In this document: one piece after another, positions 57,901 through 64,000 of the stretch
Layout of the letters: every line of letters begins with the position of its first letter
Numbering within the stretch: the first letter of the stretch is position 1
Assembly: GCA_945910005.1 (NCBI GenBank)
Contig: OX246741.1
Span: forward strand, 43,832,670 to 43,896,669
DNA length: 64,000 nucleotides
Reading direction: 5' to 3'
From: Isoperla grammatica
Lineage: Eukaryota > Arthropoda > Insecta > Plecoptera > Perlodidae
Notes under the pieces: model-generated
Told to the model about the DNA's origin: nothing
The model's database searches: none
What the model saw: the letters and a program-made list of their open reading frames with translations, nothing else
Position numbers and translations under genes: made by a program

Positions 57901-58140
57901 ATACTAGAAAGTAGTTAAACAGATAAACAAACACAATTCATGTTAATTCCCAAGTGTTAAATGTTTCTTGAATCCATTTTCCTCTTGTCAGGCTCGGTGC
58001 ATAGGAGTCAGTTTTCAAGCGACCCGCCACCCGCGGTGAAAGGCGGTCTGTCTCGTGCTGAGGGACCGCTCAACCCTGAGAGAGGCCTCATCTACAGCCT
58101 CACGCAGAGTACTAATCCCTTCGTTGCACGAGGTAAGTGT

Positions 58141-58211
<71 letters not shown>

Positions 58212-58232
58212 TTTGTTTATTTATTTATTTGT

Positions 58233-58279
<47 letters not shown>

Positions 58280-58284
58280 TTTGT

Positions 58285-58373
<89 letters not shown>

Positions 58374-60433
58374 CACAAGAAGGTTAAGATCTGCTTGAAT
58401 TTGGAGCGACATTCTAGATTCATGAGCAAGATATGAAATTTTACTAAAAATTCTCACAACTTTTTTAAAATTTGGTATGCCTAGGCCTGCAATAAAAATG
58501 CAATTTGAATAGTGTGGTTCTCAAATGCGGATTACTGCCCACACATTCTAAAGAACGTTGCCTTTCACATAGTGTTTAGTATAAATGTTAACTCGACTCG
58601 AGTGAGCGTCGAGTGTAAGTTTCTGCTTGAACTTTTCGAGAAACTTGCACAGCCCTTGAATGTAGTAAACCTAGCAGCATGCTGTGTTATTAGTTTGTAG
58701 CCGCCTTCATCTTATCACCCACTCATCGTCTTAATTAGCCTAGTTGCAAAAATATAAGATGTTAAGCCCAAATATCATCATCATCATCTAGTGTAATGTG
58801 TAAAGAAAAAACATATTGATTTGATACCTTGTTTTAAGTCATGTGTAAGTCATTAAAATCTACCTAATGTTATGCCCTCATCTACTTTATGTCATCATGC
58901 GTCTAGCCGCCCAGTAGAGAAACGCCTCCCACTCATCTCTGTGTATGCCCTCCGTCATGGACTAATGTAATGTGAGTAATGTAAATCCAACCCATATTTC
59001 AGGCCCGGAAGCTTCCTTGGGAGCGTCCATGTTTGGAGGCGGCCCTGATTTGGCTCCAGACACGGATCCAATAGAACTAACGGCAGCTGACATGAGTCTT
59101 AGCACACTCTACCTACACGAACTGCATCACAGACAAGTAAGCTAATTTTGTTTTGCCAAGTGGGAGAAAGAGGAACTAGAAAAAGTAGCCATCAAATCAT
59201 GCTTAATTGAAAAGAAATGTGGTTTACTTTTTAAAGAAGCATAAAAATTGTGATTAGTCTCTTACTATACAGATACCCGTGGAGTATAAAGTAGGGAAGT
59301 AGGGATAACGTTGAGTGACAAAATACTGGTTTTAATAAAATCCGGTTTCAGTTCTTTTTCACCGTATGCCTCTATTTATTTATTTTATTGTAATTAAGGC
59401 CAGTGTAGGGCACAATGCACTCTAGCCTGATGAGTGATGATTGCTGAATGATAGTGAGGAAGGGAGGAGGGGAAGCCTAGTATCGGCACGTAGCCTACTA
59501 CTGTCGAAAAGTACCAAGGGGACAGTCGGCTTTACGTCCCATCCGAAAGGACGGTGTAACTTTGACCAGTCATATAAGTCCCTCCACTAACCTGGACTGC
59601 CGAGCAGTTGACGAGAAGAACAAAACTGTTACACAAGCTTTCGAACCCTCCAATCTGCTCTAACCAACGGTAACTATGGTTTCAGAGGAGAGTGGTCACC
59701 CATCCACCTCCTGACCTAGCCCGAGGTTGCTTAGCTTCGGTGTTCGTATGAGAACCGGCTAAGCGACCGCGGCTTAACCGTTGGCTTGTACGCCTCTGTG
59801 TTTCGCCTCAGCCAAGTCTGTCCCCAATGGAGGGTGGGTGTGCAATGAATTGGTGAGGAATAAACACTCACTAGACCAATGAGCCACACAATAAACTCAA
59901 TGTAGGTTTGAGACAGACAATTGATTGTAATTTACCTGTCCCAAGACAGGACAGGATGGTCAGTGTAGGCCCGCAGGGTTATCGACCATGGGCATGTGGA
60001 TGCCCCTACCCTCTTTAGCCCACAGATGGAACATATATTTAATACAACACAGCTAGGTCTACTGTAGTGGTAGGCCTATATACATTGAAAGAAGTTATGG
60101 ATTGACATTGATGGGTAATGGATATTTGAATTTTGGTCAGAAGGATAAGTTAATAGGGCAAGTTATTATGTCTGTTGCTTTGCTAAAGCATGTCGTTGTG
60201 GTTGTCATTTATAACTTTATAAAAATATTTTGTGACGGCTATAATAGGCTCGTGTGTGTTGCCAGATCCGGCGACGCGGCTACCAGGAGTCGATGAGTCG
60301 ATCGTTGTGGCAGCGACCGCATCACGACATGCCCAACATCCACGAGCACGGAGACGAGGGGGTAGTCTCGTCCAGACAGGCCGAGCGCACTCCGCTACTC
60401 GACCCGAACGTCAGGCCCCCCAGACCCTCCTAG
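42917..60433 (+). CDS. ATG9A: Autophagy-related protein 9, 13 exons, 820 aa
   Basis: Exons: 42917-43034, 45893-46070, 47421-47637, 48664-48916, 49665-49849, 51064-51242, 52107-52392, 54828-55038, 56536-56801, 57338-57464, 57992-58132, 59003-59136, 60266-60433. All junctions are GT/AG and in phase. ATG9 is the multispanning lipid scramblase of Golgi- and endosome-derived vesicles that seed and feed the autophagosome membrane. The N-terminal tail has YQPL, a YxxPhi-type sorting motif (known in mammalian ATG9A for adaptor binding). The core starts RWNHIEDLDSFF at 41; membrane helices are visible near 74-96 and 128-150 and in exons 5 and 7. Family hallmarks: ELDIYHRILRF, FTRGLKYN, KREPGSLGSRAW, YLRHFNELDHELNARLNRAY, HVLTTITVLG, SFAQMDVR, AEDGKTELSLVHF. 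A Gly/Ser-rich tail keeps the conserved MSLSTLYLHELH (exon 12). Length is close to human ATG9A (839). The symbol's A suffix is by similarity; invertebrates often have one ATG9. Introns are rich in transposons. Confidence 0.96.
43203..44290. mobile_element. Probable inverted-repeat element with reiterated GTACGGTCA motif in ATG9 intron 1
   Basis: The left part (TTTGTACGGTCAGCCGTA near 43219) is mirrored by the right part (GGCTGACCGTACGATTAT near 44246). The motif CGTACGGTCA and AATAATAGTGCAAAATTATT recur inside the left end. Exact termini and target duplication could not be fixed. Confidence 0.5.
45544..45776. mobile_element. Short hAT-like MITE in ATG9 intron 1
   Basis: Begins TAGGGTTGCCGTACGATT and ends with near-inverse AATCGACGGCAACTCTA. 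Flanks ATAAATGG (45536-45543) and ATAAATAG (45777-45784) agree at seven of eight bases. It ends about 115 bp before exon 2. Confidence 0.8.
46365..47195. mobile_element. hAT-like non-autonomous element in ATG9 intron 2
   Basis: Begins CAGGGTTACC and ends GGCAACCCTG (one mismatch). Flanked by an exact 8-bp duplication GCATATGT (46357-46364 and 47196-47203). Contains no recognisable transposase. Confidence 0.88.
48434..48598 (-). mobile_element. tRNA-like sequence enclosed by 16-bp inverted repeats
   Basis: On the minus strand about 48466-48533 folds as a tRNA: acceptor CCCCGAT / GTCGGGA (6 of 7 pairs), D-arm region TCTAGGGGTCGAGG, anticodon arm CCCAC-CCTGCAA-GTGGG (anticodon position TGC), T arm TGGGTTCAATTCCCA. 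TTTGTTGTGAAATCCA (48434-48449) and its inverse (48583-48598) flank it. It lies in ATG9 intron 3, 65 bp before exon 4. It is probably tRNA-derived, not a working gene. Confidence 0.5.
49174..49465. mobile_element. Foldback element with 16-bp flanking direct repeats (ATG9 intron 4)
   Basis: Two arms of about 120 bp are inverse copies around GTCGGGTGAACAAGG (near 49338). The element is flanked by identical TATTTTTGCAATTTGT (49158-49173, 49466-49481). The arms carry GGCCACGTCAGGCCGAAACA, then GTTTCGACGTTATT. This resembles the GGCC...GGCCGAAAC blocks found in Penelope-like retroelement repeats, though that link is from memory of the family, not from a search. Confidence 0.6.
51690..51935. mobile_element. 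Foldback element, second copy (ATG9 intron 6)
   Basis: Arms GTTGGTAGACACATAAAAAA and the inverse, with the same outer sequence (AACCAACAGCTT, CCTTGTTGCTGACGAC) as the element at 49174. The loop is shortened and the GGCCGAAAC block is missing. The right end matches the left end of the first copy in inverse orientation. Confidence 0.65.
52450..53754. mobile_element. hAT-like element with perfect 8-bp target duplication (ATG9 intron 7)
   Basis: Begins TAGGGATGAGCGAAC and ends with the exact inverse. Flanked by GTCAGTTG (52442-52449, 53755-53762). The interior holds three diverged tandem units with the motif GGGCGGGGYTTAACGTA near 52720, 53065 and 53284. No transposase. Confidence 0.92.
53814..54511. 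mobile_element. hAT-like element with perfect 8-bp target duplication (ATG9 intron 7)
   Basis: Begins TAGGGATGTGCGGGTA and ends with inverse TACCCGCACATCCCTA. Flanked by CATGCTTT (53806-53813, 54512-54519). The subterminal regions are reiterated GGGTCGGGT and its complement. Confidence 0.92.
54547..54691. mobile_element. Short MITE (ATG9 intron 7)
   Basis: Inverted ends GGCTGGTATTATGAGCAGCT / AGCTATTCATAATACCAGGCC (few mismatches), flanked by TGAG on both sides. Superfamily not assigned. Confidence 0.65.
55054..55619. mobile_element. Element with TA target duplication (Tc1/mariner- or pogo-like), ATG9 intron 8
   Basis: Ends CCGTATTGACCCGAATATAA and its near-inverse; TA on both sides (55052-55053, 55620-55621). 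The motif CGAATATAATACG repeats at the left end. It inserts 14 bp past the exon 8 donor. No transposase. Confidence 0.75.
58138..58372 (+). repeat. (TTTA)n microsatellite beside the ATG9 exon 11 donor
   Basis: About 58 copies of TTTA with a few TTTG interruptions, starting five bases past the GT of the donor at 58133. Long open frames here (LFIYLF repeats) are artefacts of the repeat. Confidence 0.97.
58706..58790 (+). mobile_element. SINE tail of the 26721 family
   Basis: CACCCACTCATCGTCTTAAT, TAGCCTAGTTGCAAAAATAT, AAGCCCAAATATCATCATC. The head is missing. Confidence 0.65.
59366..59780 (-). mobile_element. 5S rRNA-derived SINE (SINE3 type)
   Basis: On the minus strand, 59764-59692 reads CCGGTTCTCATACGAACACC, GAAGCTAAGCAACCTCGGGC, TAGGTCAG, GGATGGGTGACC: the 5S rRNA region with its internal promoter blocks. 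It is joined to a non-5S body (CCGTCCTTTCGGATGGGACG near 59559, then TAAAGCCGACTGTCCCC) and ends in an AAATA-type tail at about 59366-59395. This composition is that of a SINE3 element, not a 5S gene. It lies in ATG9 intron 12. Confidence 0.85.
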
Positions 60434-62271
60434 CACCCTGGCAGCACCGTCGCCACGTGACCGACCCGACGGCACTTGTGATTCCTAAGTTACCGGTATT
60501 CGAGACGTTTATGCACAAAATTATTGAATGACTTCTACGCAGGACGTAACCAGGTTATGTATACGATCGGTGTTACGATTCGGTGGAAATAGGCACACGC
60601 AATTAAGAATGTTTTTGTTAGAAGGAGAAATTGAAAGTTACTCAATGATTAATGTAATTTAAATCAAAGGCCTAAGCTGATTGAGGATGTAATTGGCATG
60701 ATCAGTTGAGTAAGGTCAATGTGATTTTATATTTTGTTATAGGTACTAGTTATTTCTCCACTCCATTGACATTTAAGAATTGGCAAATATCCTTTATATG
60801 AGAGAATAACATCTTTCTATTCTGTTGCATCTTGCATTGATTTCTAGGTTGACTATTGGAAAAAGTGCATTCGTTTAATTCTACAACGTAACAAGTCTTG
60901 AACAAGCCATTCAAAAGCCCCATTCAAACATGGAACCTCGTTTTTATAATAGCTAATTTTACATGTGTGGTTTAGAAGTTGACAGTTTGCAACTGCATGT
61001 TTGCCTTGTGCTTTCAAGCAATCATTTTAATTAAATCCTTGTGATTATTTTCCTTTAGTACTAAACCAAATCTACTTAATTGAACATAGTCAAGTTATTG
61101 CGGTGATTTGAGTTGTAGAGGTGCTATAAAAATACTCTTGTTTTAGCTTTGATATATAACCCTTTTTTTACTATAGCATCGAAGAAAAAAATTATTTTAT
61201 AAAGGCATATAGACTACAAGTGTGTAAACCTCGTTAAAATATGCAGTGAAAACAAAAGCTGAAACTGCGACTATTTTGCAAGTTTGGATACAGTTTTCAT
61301 TGTGCGACTATATAGTTTGTAGTTTTATTTTTTTACAGGCATTGTTTTTCTATGTACCTAGTACACCTTTTGTTGTAATTTTAAAATGTAGTTCACGAGA
61401 AACTGCAGTATACATATTATGTGGTAATAGTTTAAAATGCAAGAGTAATGTATTGTCTAGTCATAAATGTGAATAAACCTCTTACTTCTCTGTACCTAAT
61501 ATTTTTCCACAAAGGGCTACATGTGACATAAATTTATGAGTACATTTCTTGGTCTAGCTATTATAGCCCTTGATTGTTTTATTAATACCAATTTCATTGA
61601 AGCCAGCAGAATATAGAACTGGCAAATTGCATATTTTATACTCTTGTAGAGGCCTTCGGTTTTGTTTTGGCTAAAGAAAAGAAAAGTAACAAAACACCTA
61701 CCCTGGTATGTACTCATGTGAAACATAAATAGCAGACAAGTAAGAGAACTTGTGTTGACGCATTACGGAATGTAAGACGATGATACTACACTTACATCTT
61801 TGAAGAAATGTTAATTTTCATCATTGATATAGACGGAATGGATGTGATTTGTTACATACTAAACTAGCATTGTTTGTTTGTCTGCTAATGAAAAAGTGAA
61901 TGGAGCAAAACGAATGTATCATGGAATAGATGGGCAATTTTGTATACATTTAGATCTTCTATAATTTAAAAAATGTTGCTGAGCGATCGCTTACAGAAAA
62001 ATGTATAACATTGTTCTCCCTTTAATGTAAAGATACATAATACGTGTTGCAGGTATTGCGTCGTCAGCACAAAAGCTGACATGATACTTGAATCTTTGTA
62101 CCTACATAAAAATAGAAACGTATACATTATCGACTTCTGCTTTATAATCCCAATCTGTTTGCAATGTGCCAAGCCAGTTACATCAGATAATGACACGAGG
62201 ACCCAGTATGTACCAACTCAGCGTATAGCAACTAGCATTGTGATAGTAACAGAGAACATAATAGTAGGTAT
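60434..62271 (+). other. ATG9 3' UTR and downstream intergenic DNA
   Basis: The ATG9 3' UTR probably runs from 60434 to just past the AATAAA at 61472. Beyond that I see no gene before the hAT terminus at 62272. Confidence 0.55.
61472..61477 (+). promoter_or_regulatory. Probable ATG9 poly(A) signal
   Basis: AATAAA about 1.04 kb past the ATG9 stop, followed by CTTACTTCTCTG and a T-rich stretch. Other signals upstream were not excluded. Confidence 0.5.
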
Positions 62272-64000
62272 TAGTGGTGTCAAACGATATTTTTTTCAAA
62301 ATCGATATCGGCGCCATTTTGCCGATATCGTATCGCGATATCGATATTTTAAAAAATATCGATATATCGATATCGAAATTTTTCCTGCAGTAGGTTAGTC
62401 ATGTAGCGAGCCTTTTTATATTCAGGCTTAAACGTTTTTATGGTCCGGGCCGCCATTATCATCAATGACGAGTTGACGACGTCACCGTGACTTGTCGCAT
62501 CATTGGCCTACGAGCCGAGCGCGGGCTTGGAGTCTGACTCAGTCGCGGGTGATGAGTTGACAGCTGGCGCCAGCCCGTGATAGGGACTGGCTGCCAGGCG
62601 CGCTTACAGTCGCTTCCAAAAAAACCACTTACATAGTGGACACTGAAAGATGTTTGAGTGATGTCACAACAAAGCTCATTTGACAGCCAACAATTGAGAA
62701 TACACAAGGAATAGGAAGCTATATTGTTGCGATATCTAACATTCAATCTATTGTCAAGTAGGCCTACTGATAAAGCAACCCGACCCACCAATGACAACAA
62801 TGAAATGAAACACATGGGAGCATTCCTCACAGCTGCATGGCCCCGCCTCCCGACAGTGCTTTCAATGTATGCACAATCCCATCCTGCAGAACTCCGCAAA
62901 TGAAAAGTCGTATTTTGTTTGTATTTGTATCAATTTAATATCTTGTTGAAACTTAATACTGTGTTGAGAATGTGAGACTGAGATGCACTTATACACTTGG
63001 AATTATGTAGGCAACAACACATTAGTAGTTAGTACAGTACCGTTATTAACAAAATTACAAAATGTTACAAACTGTAACAAAATATAATGATTCCAATTCC
63101 ATGTAGGCCTACTGTTGAATATAAAATAATATCATAGGGCAACATATACGTATCAGAAAAATAGTTTAGACTTTAGCTAAATCTTGTCTTCTTATTTTAA
63201 GTGTCTTGAAAGTCAAAGGTACCATCCTGGAAGAGAAAAAAAAAACAGTTTATGTAAATGCTTTTGTTTTTTAAGTAAAAATTAATAAGAAATCAATATA
63301 ATAAAAATAATATTTATTATTTAACAAAACAACTTACCATGAAAGGCGTCGATTTCTTGGCTTCTTTAAAATGTGAGTTCAAAAACAGCAGGTTGTTAAC
63401 TCGGTCTGGTGATAGCCTGGAGCGTTTTTTTGAAATTACTTCCCCAGCTTCACTGAAGAGGCGCTCGCAAGGAACGCTTGTGGCCACAACACAGAGGTAC
63501 TTCTTCGCGAGTTGAGCAACTGCTGGATATTTTCCACTGTTATTCTTCCACCACTCAAGGGGGTCTTGATCCTTCGGAACTTTTGTCATTGACCTGTAGG
63601 CTTGCAGTTGTAAAACTGCAGATGGTTGTTGTGGTTCTGCAGTAACAAGTTCATCGGCATCCTCGTCATCGCTGTCGGCCAGAAGGGACCTAATTTTCTT
63701 TTTAGGTGGCTCGTACATTATGTTGTCGGGTGTATCGGCCCTTTCTTCCTCGTCTGGCGTGGGGCTGGCCGACATAGGCCTTAAAGTAACTGCTTCTTCT
63801 GGGCCCACAACAATTTCGGCCTCGAGCTCTCGCCAGATAACAGCCCTGCAGTCCGGGCTCAAAAACTTGAGTTCCATGTATCGAGGATCGAGAGCTGAGG
63901 CTTTAGGCAGGATACGCCCCATAACATTTTGCCTGTTTTTCAAATCACATAAAATCGCATTTTTTATAACTTTAATAAATGCAGAGTCGACCAGTTTCGG
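62272..64000 (-). mobile_element. hAT transposon, one end plus transposase 3' exons; cut by the window edge
   Basis: The terminus TAGTGGTGTCAAACGATA at 62272 is followed by subterminal GATATCG/CGATATC repeats (62300-62385). The transposase reads toward it on the minus strand (63197-64000). The other end and the target duplication lie beyond the window or cannot be fixed. A decayed interior, 62400-63190, separates terminus and stop codon. Confidence 0.65.
63197..64000 (-). CDS. hAT-family (ZBED-like) transposase, C-terminal part, partial at right edge
   Basis: Two minus-strand exons: 63338-64000 (open through the window edge, so the N-terminus is outside) and 63226-63197, joined ATG/GTAAGT...TTCCAG/GATGG and ending MDGTFDFQDT then stop. 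hAT transposases cut and paste DNA with 8-bp target duplications. Visible features: ALDPRYMELKFL, an acidic linker (ADSDDEDADEL), and the C-terminal dimerisation domain: DPLEWWKNNSGKYPAVAQLA, then AKKYLCVVATSVPCERLFSE and AGEVISKKRSRLSPDRVNNL. No stop or frameshift in the visible part, so the copy may be intact or young. It could instead be a domesticated ZBED-type gene; the neighbouring hAT-like terminus argues for a transposon. Confidence 0.85.

Noticed and set aside
58055..58436. Three long overlapping frames of LFIYLF repeats
   Set aside because: They are translations of the (TTTA)n microsatellite in all frames.
59692..59764. Functional 5S rRNA gene
   Set aside because: Only the internal promoter part matches, and it is fused to a SINE body and tail.
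1477..60433. Functional cluster linking YKT6 and ATG9 in autophagy
   Set aside because: The genes are 36 kb apart on opposite strands with unrelated genes between, so co-location is not evidence of a shared system.

Overview
The window looks like chromosomal DNA from an intron-rich animal. Four conserved or gene-like spliced loci and one partial transposase could be read exon by exon, with GT/AG junctions in the correct phase throughout. The landscape is AT-rich, very rich in the palindrome TAGGCCTA, full of short DNA transposons, tRNA- and 5S-derived SINEs and LINE tails, and scattered with poly-C/poly-G tracts. This fits a marine invertebrate, perhaps an echinoderm-like deuterostome. That assignment is inference; no species-specific marker was recognised.

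Layout. (1) 1477-7352, minus: YKT6, a prenylated R-SNARE, 4 exons, 199 aa. (2) 10586-23421, minus: PHGDH, D-3-phosphoglycerate dehydrogenase, 9 exons, 527 aa. (3) 23422-33845: about 10 kb with no recognisable gene, holding SINEs, LINE-like fragments, a CACTA-like element and hairpins. (4) 33846-41978, minus: an unrecognised two-finger C2H2 protein, 6 exons, 512 aa. The two splice sites of its last intron have each been amplified into a tandem array: nine donor copies and four acceptor copies. (5) 42917-60433, plus: ATG9, the autophagy lipid scramblase, 13 exons, 820 aa, head-to-head with the zinc-finger gene across about 0.94 kb. (6) 62272-64000: one end of an hAT transposon with the 3' exons of its transposase, running off the right edge.

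Mobile elements are the second theme. Five non-autonomous hAT-like elements have readable termini with perfect or near-perfect 8-bp target duplications (7997, 45544, 46365, 52450, 53814). Two CACTA-like elements share termini and have 3-bp duplications (6303, 33140). One element has TTA duplications (40028), one TA duplications (55054), and there are two foldback elements (49174, 51690). Intron 7 of ATG9 is almost entirely mobile DNA.

The genes do not form a pathway: YKT6 (SNARE fusion, including at autophagosomes) and ATG9 both touch autophagy, but they lie 36 kb apart with unrelated genes between, so I read no functional cluster. The most unusual feature is the paired amplification of splice sites in the zinc-finger gene.
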